Assembly: GCA_021234155.1 (NCBI GenBank)
Contig: JAJEKV010000019.1
Location: forward strand, 2,401,999 to 2,465,998
Origin: Isoetes taiwanensis
Lineage: Eukaryota > Streptophyta > Lycopodiopsida > Isoetales > Isoetaceae
DNA length: 64,000 nucleotides
Direction of reading: 5' to 3'
Shown: in pieces, positions 1 to 10,939 of the stretch
Numbering within the stretch: the stretch's first letter is position 1
How the letters are laid out: the number at the start of each line of letters is the position of its first letter
The notes under the pieces: generated by a model
What the model was told of the DNA's origin: nothing
The model's database searches: none
Seen by the model: only the letters and a program-made list of their open reading frames with translations
Translations under genes and position numbers: made by a program

Positions 1-670
1 AAGATTTAATCCCTCTTTTTTAGGCTATGTATTTAAGATCCGTTTAATTTGCATTTCCATGTCCATGTCCTTTTGTCGCATTGCTATTATTTGCTTGCTT
101 TTGTCATTGAAAAGAACTTGAAGAAACGTTATATTAGGCAAATATAAAAAGTCTTCCGATTTAAGCGTGCAATCTGTTACCAAACCAATTCTTTTATTGT
201 TTTTTGTCATGCATACCGACTCCATCCTTAGGCTTTTGGCCATGCAGCCAGAAATTACTTGAGAAATGAGTAGGATTGGCCAAATCATAGTGCATTTGGT
301 ATTATGGTTATCGGGATTGAAAGTTCTTTTTGCATCTAATTTTGTCCCTTGGGTTGTTTAATAATAGCTTGTCGGTGGTACCGCATTGACGCAGCAATTG
401 AAAGAACGTCCGAAAAGGATCTCATGGAGGTTAGCAAACCCTCTTCGAAAAAGGATCTCATGGAGGTAGCAAACTATTTATGGCTGGTTAAAGCAATGAA
501 CCTGGTTAACATCTTTGTTTTCTCTGAGAGGCACCTCGAGGCCAGAGAAGGGTCAAAGTGCTTGCGGTGGCAATGCAATAGAACATAGATTCAGGTTATT
601 TGGTCTCTACTGTGACTTTGCTTTGTAGAATGTTTAAAGTCAGAGAATAGAAAATTGAATCTGGCGGCGC
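1..670 (+). pseudogene. Duplicated, damaged ARP4 3' gene segment (copy 1)
   Basis: This segment matches 13252-13919 base for base over long stretches, introns included. It holds counterparts of two ARP4 exons, at about 370-429 and 528-594. The first still suggests the LKERLEK-type motif, and the second reads toward RVKVLA and the HRF end of the actin fold. Small indels shift the frame in both (for example a lost G after GAACGTC near 409 and a changed GCAGG near 565). Homology stops in CTGGCGGCGC at about 670, so the last two ARP4 exons are absent. The left edge of the window cuts the duplication, so its true length is unknown. It could be a real segmental duplication, or a second poorly polished assembly copy of the same locus. 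Most differences from copy 2 fall at CTG/CAG sites. Confidence 0.75.
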
Positions 671-950
671 CCAGCATTGCTGGGCATAGTTGGAGAACCT
701 ATAAATGATAATCCAACAATGAGAAACCTGAGAAACCTACTTCCTTCTTTATTTTCCATGTGTTCAAGTCTTTAATCATAAGGGCCTCTTGCGACGTTTA
801 TTTAAATAATATCTCTACGTTTATTGGTTCATTCTCCACAACATTTAGGTAGAGATATAATATGATTATTGTCTATCATATGCGATAGTAAGTAGATGCC
901 AATAACAGGGGGTCATCAGATAGTGAATATCGGCTATGTAAGAGTCTCAA
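671..950. other. Non-coding stretch
   Basis: AT-rich sequence directly after the break in the ARP4 duplication. I see no exon, RNA gene or repeat in it. Confidence 0.4.
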
Positions 951-1139
951 TGCAACATTTAGCGTCCATTATTTTTGCCAAGTATAAGGGCATGTGATTG
1001 CACGAACCTTAAGAAATAATTTGTAACTGCAACAAAATAAAATAATGCAACATTTAGCCTCCATTATTTTTGCCAAATGTAAGGGCGTGTGATTACACAA
1101 ACCTTACAAAGTAATTTGTGATTGCAACAAAATAAAACT
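951..1139. repeat. Tandem duplication, about 95 bp x 2
   Basis: Two adjacent copies begin at 951 and 1046 with TGCAACATTTAGC and end with TGCAACAAAATAAAA. They differ at a scatter of single bases. No coding sense is apparent. Confidence 0.85.
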
Positions 1140-1833
1140 ATGCTCTTAACATAACTTGCTATGTGAAGGCAATATAGATACGACCATGGGTGCATTATAA
1201 AACAAAACTCAAAATGGAGAGAGTTAAGAGGGTAGTCAACATAAGAAACATAATTAAAAGCTATAAGCAGGAGATGAATAAATTATTGGTTGAATGCTCT
1301 GTTGTTTGATGTAATTACCAAGCTTTTGAACAGTTCTCAACTGCTAGCCTCTCCTCCATATCTCTGTTTTGCCTCTAAAGCTGAACTCGAGATAAACAAA
1401 ACATACTATGTAATATAGATGCTATATTTGCAAATAGTTTTTGGCACCGGAAGTGGAACTTGCATCTTCTGGACTCAATAATCAAGCCTTCAATATCTAA
1501 ACAACATGGGGCTACTGTAACACGATCTACGTCATCCATGAAAATATTCTAAACCACTCCAATCATCACATTCTCGCCCCCTTGCAAGGTGATTAAGCTC
1601 ATTCTCTTCTAATCTACTTTGCCTTATAGGCTTCTAGTGAAATGTGTTCCTTGAGTTGTGCCAGTTCATTAATTTCCTCAATAGGATAAAAAATCTCCTT
1701 ATTCTTCCAAAATTCATCCCCATGGAGATAACAATGCAGCTGTATGATGCGTGCTGCCCGTCATACTGTATAAAAAGAAAACACAGCAAACATAATGTGG
1801 ATGGTCATGCTATCAAAACCACAACGTAACTTT

Positions 1834-2330
1834 CCTAGAAGTAGTGGTAATTGAATGGAAGAATAGACGGTCAAACAAGGGAGGAAGTAGGCCTATGTCG
1901 TAGATCCATTCTAGAGTTGTCAGAGTGGTTAAATCACTAGAACAAATGGCCTAGTACTTGAATCAAAGATTCAAGGGTATGGAACTAGACCCATGAAGTT
2001 AGGCCTAAGTTGAAGCCTCTTTTTGAGAAAGGGAGTCAGGAAAGGCAACCATATAATGACTCTAGAACTCCAATTTGACTCTAGCTACTCGTTGTGTTGA
2101 CAACTTTTGTCTACCCGATCTCTGTCCTAGAAGTAGCAAGGTGTTTGAATGGAAGCTTAGACGGTCGAACAAGGGAAGTCGGGCCTACATTGTATCCCCA
2201 TTCTAGAGTTGCTAGATTGGTCGACCTTATAAGAACTAGGGGGCATCAACAAGTCAATGGTACTATGTAAATGGTAATGAGACAAGCAAGTCTTTGAACC
2301 CAGATCAAATCTAGTTTGACATAAGTCTAT
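1834..2330 (+). repeat. Pair of diverged direct repeats with a tRNA-like promoter motif
   Basis: Two related copies start at 1834 and 2126 with CCTAGAAGTAG. They share GACGGTC.AACAAGGGA and TCTAGAGTTG.. further on. In the first copy, 1916-1937 resembles a pol III A box of Leu/Ser tRNAs (CAGAGTGGTTAA), and a weak B-box-like GATTCAAGGG follows at 1968-1977. A tRNA-derived SINE is possible, but I see no clear 3' tail or target-site duplication. This is not a functional tRNA, because no cloverleaf can be drawn. Confidence 0.4.
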
Positions 2331-2526
2331 GCCACTTTATAAGCCCTAATTTGCAGAGGCATCATAGGAAACGGGGAAGTAGAGAGTGGGCATAAATGTG
2401 CATGTTTATGCGTGTGAGCAAAGATATTGTAGATGTGCATTAATTGGTTGGAACTTGCAGAATCAATGTTTAGGCAACCTTGCCCACAACGTTGTAAAAA
2501 TGCAATAACATGCAATACTACCTTTG

Positions 2527-2581
2527 GATTGGGGGGCGCGTGGGGGTGGGGGGGTGTGAGAGTGTGTGTGTGTGTGTGTGT
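2527..2581. repeat. G-rich tract followed by (GT)n microsatellite
   Basis: A run of Gs interrupted by CGCG and T passes into about nine GT units. On the minus strand this gives spurious His-Thr and Pro-rich open frames, which should not be taken as coding. Confidence 0.9.
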
Positions 2582-3344
2582 TAGGCAATCTTGGCTTATG
2601 TAAAATGTAATCTTGGCGTACATATATAATACATCATAAGGAAAAAAAGGGAGCGTGATGTCTATGTTATAGGAAACGCTCCACCAAGAGACAGTTCCAG
2701 CTAGAAACCACCGATTGGTGGAACGTTATATAACGTAAGCCACGTGTGTCCAATGGTTTCTGGACACATGTAATTTTGTTCCACGTCCGCAAGAAAAGAA
2801 TTTCCCCTATTCTGAGCTTTGCAAAAGCAGAGCATTCCAACAAAGGTTTTCTCAGGGCCGATCAATGGCGCTTGATGCCGATTGATGCCGCCAAGGTCCC
2901 AATGCATGAATTAGTTATCTCCCCCTTTTTTTTTCGAGTGTTTCATCCATTAACTCCTTCATTTTTTTAGGTAAATCTTCACCCAGTGCTACTCCTTGCA
3001 TCTCCTTGCTTCAAAAAGCACCGTCTGCTCCGGCATATATACAAGATTTTATCTTTGACTTTGGATTAAGTGATTTGTGCCTAGAGAACATTCCAGGGCG
3101 AAAGCCTTAACGAGTAACGACATAATTTGTTGATAACAAAAAGCTCCGTCTTGCTATTTTCGGCATTTCAAAATATTATAGATATTGGATGATCAAGCAA
3201 CAACGGAAATTTGACTTAGAAATGGTGAAAATGCCAAAGAAGCGTCATTTTTCAAGCTATGGAGTGTATTAAGGAGGATATAAATTTAAATACGGGCATA
3301 CAATTTGTGGTATAGACGAATTTAATCATAAGAAAAACAATCTG

Positions 3345-3357
3345 AACCCTAACCCTA
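3345..3357 (+). promoter_or_regulatory. Telobox (double AACCCTA motif)
   Basis: AACCCTAACCCTA lies about 30 bp upstream of an ATG at 3388. Teloboxes are common in 5' leaders and proximal promoters of plant housekeeping genes. Only the motif and its position are seen; promoter function is inferred. Confidence 0.45.
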
Positions 3358-3387
3358 TTATCTCCAACGTTTTTCCTAAAGGCGGCG

Positions 3388-3480
3388 ATGGACTTGGAGC
3401 AGCCGGGAGCTCTTCCTGCTCTTGCCCAGATGCTCTGGCATCTTTGAAGCAGTCCATAAGGTGTTTGCTAAACCTTTCCA
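3388..3480 (+). CDS. Possible first exon of an unrecognised gene
   Basis: The first ATG after the telobox opens a frame of 19 codons (MDLEQPGALPALAQ..) that stops at 3447. An overlapping frame stays open further, through a stretch reading DALASLKQSIRCLLNL to about 3480. A single-base error or real frameshift between the two would give one continuous alpha-helical N-terminus. No family is recognised and no clear next exon follows before the repeats at 5 kb. The telobox is the only support for calling this a gene start. It could equally be chance. Confidence 0.25.
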
Positions 3481-4590
3481 GTGCCTGCAAGGCTGTTATT
3501 TGTTTTAAGATGCTGCCCTTCTGCGTTTTTTTTATGTTCTATTGAATTTGCTTACCTTTGGCAGATTTGTTCTTGCGGCGCGGCATTTTACAGATCTGTT
3601 TTGCACAGTATAATGCATTTTTTCCGTCTTTCTAGATTGGTGGCTCATGCCAGCGAAAACGGCAAGGATAGTCTTGCTTTGATTGTTCTTATGCAATTAT
3701 CCTTTTTTTTTTAATACTTTCTGTAGTATTGTAGTGTGGTTTTGAACTGCAGATGCTGAAGAATTAAGCTTGGCTACCTTGGTAGATATTCATCTTACAT
3801 GTCCAGAAAAACTGTTGTATGGTAGTATTTCTTGCATTTTCGTAATGTGTCATGCTCAATCTGTAGGTTCTTGATCTCGAGACACTCACCAAATTTTATG
3901 CTTGGTTCTTGCAATGTCTTCTTTCTTTCTTTGATTTTTTTCTCGTGAACCCCTAATTGTAAAATAAATTTCAAGCTTGATCCTCGTTTGTTGTTCCTTT
4001 GGATCGCTACATGGCGCCTCCTTACTCCTTATCTGTTTCTCTTTGAATTTTATAGATGGTATCAGACACCCTTTTATTCTTCTTTATCTTATGTGTGATT
4101 CTAACCTATACTTTTCCAAAGTTATTATTGTTGCGGTTAAAAAGGATCCAATCGGAATGGGTTAATCGTGAGTGACCTTACATATTGCACCAGGTAATGC
4201 TCCTTTCCATTTGATTGGGTAATGCTCCTTTCCATTTTAGCGCACTGCATATGCTCCTTTCTAAGGCATTTGCCCAATTTGACTTTGTTTGATCTAATTA
4301 ATTGTAAGACATATGGTAAAATTGTGGGTTCAACTCCTACATGTTCACATTTCTATTTTCACAAATTTCTCTATTGCAGCATGGCAGCATCACTAAACAG
4401 CACTATTAAATATTCTATACTCAAGATCAAGTTGTTAAATTGTATTGGTTAACTATATTCTATTTGGTGTGCTACAAAATAGCAATCTAAGCCAACTACA
4501 TTTACCACATATGCAAAATATCAAAACTAAACCAACTATAATTATCACATTGTGGTATTTTAATAATTAATCACTATCAACGTTGTAAAA
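3481..4590. other. Non-coding, AT-rich
   Basis: T-rich sequence with no convincing exon. It may be an intron of whatever begins near 3388, or intergenic. Confidence 0.3.
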
Positions 4591-4599
4591 ATTACCATG

Positions 4600-4945
4600 T
4601 ACGCATACCGAAGAAGATAGATGTGATCAATTATCGTTCCACTAAACTTGACATATTAACCATTAGTACATATCATATAGTAAAACCTGTTAATATAGAC
4701 ACTTCAAATTACCATTTCCACATACTGATAAAAATAGATATGATCAAATATCATTCCACAAAACTTGCTAGATTAAGCATTAGTACATATCATATATCCT
4801 AAGCTGCTATAAAGACTAACTATAACTATCATGTTCTAATACTATGTCAAAAAATAATGCTTGTTTATCACGTCCTGGAATTGTATTGACGAAGTATATT
4901 ATATAACTAGACATGGTTTGTATATTATATAACTAGACATGGTTT
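4600..4945. repeat. Diverged tandem duplications
   Basis: The motif ATTAGTACATATCATATA recurs at about 4662 and 4779, inside related blocks of roughly 120 bp that share GATCAA.TATC.TTCCAC. A 27-bp unit with ATATTATATAACTAGACATGG then repeats once at about 4895-4945. Confidence 0.65.
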
Positions 4946-4964
4946 GTAATCTTTATAGAATCTA

Positions 4965-5880
4965 TGGGAATCTCAAGAGAATCTTTGGGAATCAAAGGGA
5001 ATCTCAAGAGAACCTTTGGAAAATCAAAGGAAGGAAGGAAGGAAGGAAGGTACTTTTATCGTCCACGGAGACCAATCGGTCTATGGGACCCAATACAAAA
5101 ACGCAGCAAGCGGATTACTGCCCGGATTAAAAAACCCCCGCCCCGAAGGGTTTTCGAGGGAAAAACCGTGGCAGCAATCAGCCTGCTGACAAACTGTGCT
5201 AATCATATAAAATGCAGAAACATCCCAATATATACAGTCATGCACCACCCCCGTAGTGCCTAGTCAGCGGACAGCCAGGCCCCACTGATCAGGGAGCCTA
5301 TAGAAATCACGAGAGAATCTTTGGGAAATTAAGGGAATCCAAGGGAATCTTCATAGAACCTTTAAAAATCTAGAGGAATCTTGATGGAATCATGTAAAGT
5401 CTAAGGGAATCTTCATAGGATCTTAGAGAATCTAGATGAATCTTAAGAGAATCTTTAGGAATCTAAGGGAATCTTTCTAAAGGCTTGAGAATCTAGTGAA
5501 ATCATGATAGAATCTTGGAGAATCATGGAGAATTTTCCTATAATCTAAAGGAATCTAGGAGAATCTTCATCAAATCTTGGAGAATTCAATAGAACTACAT
5601 AAAATCTTAGGGAATCTAGAGGGAATCTTGGGGAATCTTGGGAAATATCAAGAGAACTTCTCTGAATCTAGGGAAATATAAGGAAATTTAGAGGAATCTT
5701 CATAAAATCTTGGAGAATCTGGGAGAATCTACATAGAATCTTGAAGAATCTTGGCATAATCTTTGGAAATCTAGAAGAATCTAAAAAGAATCTTTGTGAA
5801 CATAGGAGATATAAGGGAATCTTCATAAAATCTTCATAGAATCATAAAGAATCTAGGGAAATGCTTATAGAATCTTCATT
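4965..5880 (+). repeat. GAATCT-type minisatellite interrupted by a foreign block
   Basis: Irregular repeats built on GAATCT(AA/TG)GG run from 4965 to about 5030 and again from 5300 to 5880. They match the tail of the large composite elements at 37.8-43.7 and 53.2-57.2 kb, but no head is present. Between them, about 5031-5295 has a different composition: a GGAA run, then CG-rich sequence with an AAAACCC/GGGTTTT stem near 5128-5153. I read this as an insertion into the minisatellite. Confidence 0.75.
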
Positions 5881-5917
5881 GAATGACTTTGCATTGGCTT
5901 CCAGTCGAATTTGTGCA

Positions 5918-5980
5918 GTCCCTCATAGTAGAACCACTTGTATATATATATATATATACAAGTATTTGTACTATGAGGGA
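5918..5980. mobile_element. Hairpin MITE with (TA)n centre
   Basis: The arms CCTCATAGTA..ACTTGTATATA and TATACAAGT..TGTACTATGAGG face each other across a short TA run, and the right arm ends GGGAGTA. The CTCCCT-like ends beside a TA dinucleotide resemble Stowaway (Tc1/mariner-type) MITEs. The family assignment is an inference from the ends alone. The same arm sequence occurs at 17288, 22211, 30955, 37737 and the ends of the large elements. Confidence 0.7.
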
Positions 5981-6109
5981 GTATACAAAGCTGAATGTAC
6001 GTACACAGGTTTCCCCAAAATCTATTAATATTCGCCAGGATAATGCGAGTATTCTTTAAGATTACACAAAGATTCACTTGAAAGCACACCTAGTGTGAAG
6101 GATATATTT

Positions 6110-6999
6110 TATTCCTTTAAGATCCCCCTAGAAAAAATTGATAAAATATATCCTCCACGTGCGAAGTTGAACATACATACGTGGGGAAAGACTTCCCAAG
6201 TTTCTATAAGGTTTCTAAGTTTATCAACATTCCATTAAGACTAGCCAATATTCTTTTAAGATTCTAACTACACCTATCTCTACATTTGGGTATATTGCTC
6301 ATGCTTATGCTGCTGTAAAACCATGGCTGATCAATTTCAAACAGAATGGAACTGCAACAGCCTGTATTCAGACACAAGCTTCTGATCCTTGCTACCAACT
6401 GCCCATTCAGGCCCTAACTTTGTCCACCAAAATTGAAGCTTGCACATCTTTCTTATAACTAGCAAGATGACAAGTTTTAGATTATTTTGCTACCATTGAA
6501 TGACAATGGACTTCAAATAACACAAAGTACACTAGCCATAGCAATCATCATCCTTATTATATAGATCTCAGTTCTAGAGTCTACCACAAGCAACCCTAAT
6601 CCATGTTGCTATAAGTAATACCAACGCATTATATTGAATGAAGCCCCCCACTTAACTTAAAATGACAACTAAGATTAACGGGTAGAAATATGTAGTACTT
6701 AATGAAATAGAAAGGCATATCAGTATCAAAGAATGTAGTTGTTCTTGGCATCAAATTATCTTGATTGTCACATAAACGACAGTCGACTCAAAAGCCACAT
6801 AAACGTCAGTCAGTCGACTCAAAATCCCTCCTTTGGAAAATAGGCTTACATTATTACTCGGACACTTCATAGGCTCACAATAAAGATTTAGAAAATATAG
6901 AGCCTGAAGTGAACTGTTGTCTTCCTGCATTGATATCATTGTGTACTTCATATTTACATGAAGTGCTTGAGGCTGCAGATGACAGCAAACATGATTGAA
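6110..6999. other. Non-coding stretch
   Basis: No convincing exon on either strand. A small imperfect tandem, ACGACAGTCGACTCAAAA and its variant, lies at about 6776-6825. Confidence 0.35.
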
Positions 7000-7545
7000 C
7001 CTGGGTAGTCCATTCACACAACGACCATATAAGAGCATATGGGAAGAGCATCATATATTTGAAAAGCTAGAAACACTCTTAATGCAATGAAGAAGGGCAT
7101 GAACATAAATAACTTGGTGCATAAACTGGAGCAACACAACTCCAAATGTTGGTGTGTTACTTCTTGCTCAAGGACGTTAAAGATGCCTGCTACCAAATTC
7201 AACGAAGAAGCGTTGTGTGCTGCAAGCCTGAATTTTGTGTAGGTGCAGGTGCTGCAAAGTTAAACACGCCAAAGTCTTAAGGTACACACCTGGGTAGTCC
7301 ATTCACACAACGGACCATATAAGAGCATATGGGAAAACACTCTTAATGCAATGAAGAAGGGCATAAACATGAATAACTTTGTGCATAAACGGGAGCAACA
7401 CAACTCCAAATGTTGGCGTGTTACTTCTTGCTCAAGGACGTTAAAGATGCCTGCTACAAAATTCAACGGAGAACCGTTGTGTTGTGTGACGCAAGCCTGA
7501 ATTTTGTGCAGGTGCTGCAAAGTTAAACACACCATAGTCTTAAGG
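7000..7545. repeat. Tandem duplication, units of about 289 and 257 bp
   Basis: Copy A starts at 7000 and copy B at 7289, both with CCTGGGTAGTCCATTCACACAACG. Copy B lacks about 30 bp present in copy A after GCATATGGGAA. The long minus-strand open frames here are repeated in both copies and show no recognisable protein. I treat them as non-coding. Confidence 0.85.
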
Positions 7546-8157
7546 AAAAACACACTTAAAAGGGATAGAAGAATGCCCTGTACTCTATTGATGGCCAAGA
7601 GTGGGAAAACAATAAAGCAGAAAAGAAAGGTCAAAGCAACGAAGATTAGTCATTGTTACTAGAATGAGTAGTTTACTAATAAAGTTTCAAGGTGCAATGC
7701 AACGAAAAAAATCTTGACACCAAGAACGAATAGTTCATCATGTAACAAAAATAGTGTCTAGATGCAGTAGGACACTTGAAGCTGGAACTGTGCATCCCTC
7801 TAACGGGTTTAAGGAAATGATTCACAGAGACCAAATTACCAGCAATAGTCTCCAGATGATAGAAGGCATTCTATCAAGATGAGGTGATGATCTCGATCAG
7901 AATTATTGCCTGTAGGGCCAGAACTAAAATGCCTTTTGCCTTGATGCAGGAGCACTATTAATTATAAGGATAGCACATGACCTGACTTCCTGCCTAAGAA
8001 CCAAGCATGCCGTTATGATCTTTTGAACTTCAAATTTCCATGGACTCAGCTATGCACTTAGACAACTTGGAATAGGAATCATGTGCATGAGAATTTCCTG
8101 TATGACCATGCATGCACAGAAGGAGAGTTTATTGGAATTTGGAAGAAGACGAGGGGC
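7546..8157. other. Non-coding, perhaps 3' flank of the minus-strand exons
   Basis: No exon is seen. It lies downstream of the stop at 8158 on the minus strand, so it may hold that gene's 3' UTR. Confidence 0.3.
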
Positions 8158-8520
8158 TTAAGCAATTGACAATGTTACGCTAGAAAAATTTCCATGATTG
8201 CCATACTTAACTATTATAAATAAATGACCATTTACTTTCTCTAGGCATTTGGCATACATGATGTTGTCTTGGGGTGCATGACCAAGATTTCTTTTGATGA
8301 GCTCCTCAATTATCTTTGGCAGCCTAGAAGGATCTACAACACCTTCTGCATAAATTACCGTTTTCCCTCCAATATCAACGAGTGTCACATTCACCTGGCT
8401 GGAAAGCAAGATAAAGAGTCCATATAATCCAAACAGCGATACATTGTTATTTAGAGGAGCCACAAAACTCACCTCAAAACGTATAGCAGTGCTTGCACTT
8501 ATACCTGTCTGCACCTCCAT
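8158..8520 (-). CDS. Two 3' exons of an unrecognised minus-strand gene
   Basis: Reading leftwards, a piece reading STAIRFE ends at a GTGAGT donor near 8472. A TCCAGCCAG acceptor near 8397 then opens a long in-frame exon: VNVTLVDIGGKTVIYAEGVV, PSRLPKIIEELIKRNLG and CLEKVNGHLF, with a stop at 8158. The mix of beta-strand-like and amphipathic helical stretches looks like a real globular C-terminus. The codons stay open through the intron too, which makes one long frame. I do not recognise the family. The exon at 8633-8778 is probably from the same gene. Confidence 0.5.
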   Translation of the reverse strand: MEVQTGISASTAIRFEVSFVAPLNNNVSLFGLYGLFILLSSQVNVTLVDIGGKTVIYAEGVVDPSRLPKIIEELIKRNLGHAPQDNIMYAKCLEKVNGHLFIIVKYGNHGNFSSVTLSIA

Positions 8521-8632
8521 CTAAGAATTAATGTGGAAACAATTTCGAGCAATTAGAAGCCTATTCATTTTCCCCTTGAATTTACAATAGGAGTAAACTA
8601 CCTGTGTGATGGGCAAGCAACCTGAATATTGC

Positions 8633-8778
8633 AGCTGGTCCAAAACATCCACAGGGCAAATAGTTGTGAATGTGGTTGCAAATGGCACCATTTAGACAAT
8701 CTGTTATGTCTTGTAATTGTTCGGACAGAAAATCTGGGATAAAACCTGGTCAAGCAATCAGATCCAGTTGGGCCACTT
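8633..8778 (-). CDS. Internal exon of the same unrecognised minus-strand gene
   Basis: Between a TTGACCAG acceptor and an ATATTCAG/GT donor, one frame reads FIPDFLSEQLQDITDCLNG then NHIHNYLPCGCFGPAAIF. It is Cys-rich at the end and has no stop. The spacing (about 110 bp upstream of the 8472 donor) and matching strand suggest it joins the 8158-8520 exons. The phase at the joins was not resolved. No family is recognised. Confidence 0.45.
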
Positions 8779-8879
8779 CTTGTGTTAAACCTGTGAAATC
8801 CCAAACGCAACCCAATTCAAGTCCGCTGTTGCACCTGCAAATGAAGAACTATCTTTAAATGGAAGACTAGTGACCCCAT

Positions 8880-10110
8880 GGCCTCTTCGCTAAAAAAAAT
8901 GCGGCAATGATTCCTATCTGCCGGTGATAAGTGGCGGGTTATAGAGGGCCCGTAAAATTGCACCTCTCTCGAAAACATTATTGCTTAACAAAGCCGCCAC
9001 CGATTATGAAAGAAAGAGTACTTAACTAAGAAAGGTGCTACTTACTTAAGAGCGCCAACTCTTGGATGCAGACAAATGACAAATGACAGACCAATAGCAG
9101 TCCAGTTCGATTTAACCACATAAATAGTTGGCAGCCAAAACAATCACATTAAACAAATAATGCAAAGAATAGGACCTCCACCGAGAGTGTTCGTAGAGGA
9201 AAGCATATGCATTTGACATTTATTAAATCATTTCTAAAGCATAAAGGCAAACATAAGAACCTCAAGACAACGAGTCCCGGCCAAGCATACTTGAACTATC
9301 TCAGATAAAAAGGGGGAATCGTCACGGAGTAGAAAACATGGCTGCTCAAAAATTGACCCAATGTTTAAGGCTATTTCTTTGCAAATAACATGTTATGATG
9401 CTAACTATAACTTCGAAATCGTGATTCCAAATGAAGTAGCAATGACAAAGCTACTTGCCACACCAAACGAGTCCGGATATATATGGTATCGATGCGCTTT
9501 CGTGGATGCGAATCTTAGCGTGCGACGATATAGGCCCACTTTTTATCGAGAAAATGTTAAGGGTTCCTCCAAATCGGCTCCAAAGCACCCTTTTGGAAGA
9601 TCCATATTATACGGGCAAATCATAGAGGCGCCATACTTGCTAAAAAAACTTCGTGGGTAGAGCTCCCCAAAATACGAGTCGAAAATTTTCTTGTATTTTA
9701 TCTCAGTATCTTCTCGGCGATCATTCTTATGCGTAAAAAACCTTGAGCTTCCTCTCGGCATATACTCTGTTATTGTGCGAAAACACAATCACCCCACATG
9801 CATAGAAGCCCCTCAGAAAACCGATGGCGAGCTGTGTTGGGTATGAAAACCGACATGTAGATGATAGTGGATATGGATCTCGTACCCTTCAGAGTAACCG
9901 TTTTGCAACAAATCTGAAAGCTTTGCTAATGCGCCGAGAGTGCTCCTATTCGATCAATAACCAAGAGCATATCCAGACGAGCAAGAAAAATTAGATGTCC
10001 GCATTGCGGTAAGAATAACCTAGATTTGCAAATCTCTATTAACGATAGGAATGAATCGGAAAAGCCTTCAAACTAAGCCTCGGCATTTTTTCTTGTTGTG
10101 CCAAAAAGCC
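8880..10110. other. No supported gene; open frames of unknown meaning
   Basis: Open frames occur on both strands at 9361-9788. The minus-strand one contains FDSYFGELYPRSFF. The sequence is unusually rich in CG and poor in CTG/CAG from about 9480 on, like the HSP70 fragment beside it. Frames here may therefore be corrupted, and I assign no product. Confidence 0.3.
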
Positions 10111-10119
10111 TCAAAGAAT

Positions 10120-10507
10120 GTCTTTCATCTTGGTTAGAACCATTGAAGATATTTCTTCAAAGAAGAAACTGCTTTTCCTCGCCCTTGCACCGCATACAAT
10201 AATCATGGGCTTGTCACCGTCCAGAATAACCTTGAATGGCCGGGCTTATTGTCGCCCCCAACGAGGTATCGAGAACCGCCTTCAATCAAACGCTTTGGCA
10301 TCAAAAAACGGTGTTAACTTAATGGGGTTCCCCGTCGCATCTCCGATAAGACGTTCGGTATCGCGAAAGGCCACATAGGAAGGAGTGGTCCTGTTACCCC
10401 TTTGTCATTTGCGATGATCTCAACACGATCATGCCGCCAAGCTCCGACGCAAGAATAGGTGTAATACCAAGATCGATACAATGGCGAGCCTTCACCCTTC
10501 CTACCAT
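10120..10507 (-). pseudogene. HSP70 N-terminal (nucleotide-binding domain) fragment, frame disrupted
   Basis: On the minus strand an ATG at 10507 is followed by pieces of the Hsp70 ATPase domain in order, spread over all three frames. They are a degraded IDLG, then [31 protein letters not shown], a GDKPMI-type stretch, GEEKQF and [12 protein letters not shown]. Hsp70 chaperones bind ATP through this domain and fold client proteins. The span of 388 bp is almost exactly what the first ~130 codons need, so the damage is many tiny indels and substitutions rather than large loss. The disagreements cluster where conserved plant HSP70 genes usually have CTG or CAG. The rest of the gene was not found, so this is a truncated or 5'-exon fragment. 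It may be a real pseudogene or a badly read intact exon. Confidence 0.8.
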
Positions 10508-10939
10508 CTCCAAAATCTAAGAAAAAAAAGCGGATTTTTGACAACGGGTTTCATCTCAGATACACAACCACAAACCCAATGCAAGCATCCGCACTGGGTA
10601 ATGCCTTATCGCGGGAATGATAAGCAAAGAAACGAGAGGAAGCCGTGGGCGATATTCTTGAGAGAAGATAAATTTTCACCCATTTGCATTTGCGGATTAC
10701 CAGACGGATAAGGCGACGTGGGAAACCCAGGATCTCAGAATGCTGTGGTTAGTAAAGGCGTAAGAAGAAGATGCAAGCCCTGAAACCTCCCATCCCACCT
10801 TGGATTCAATAAGAAAAGGATGAAAATACCATTGTCGGGCATGAGATAGTCTAAAAAAAAATGCAGAAGAAAAAATCTTTATGCCACGTCATAGGAGGCC
10901 ATTAAGAATTGTCATCATTAAAAGCTTTTAAAAAAAATG

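Noticed and set aside
1916-1990. Possible tRNA gene with A- and B-box-like motifs
   Set aside because: No acceptor stem, anticodon stem or proper T-loop can be folded. At most a tRNA-derived repeat.
3345-3357. Interstitial telomere repeat
   Set aside because: Only about two units; better read as a telobox in a 5' leader.
5280-5880. CRISPR-like array in the GAATCT repeats
   Set aside because: Units are irregular, adjacent and without spacers, and the DNA is plant nuclear. It is a minisatellite.
7014-7634. Minus-strand frames repeated in the 7.0-7.5 kb tandem
   Set aside because: They follow the tandem duplication and show no motif, splice signals or known family.
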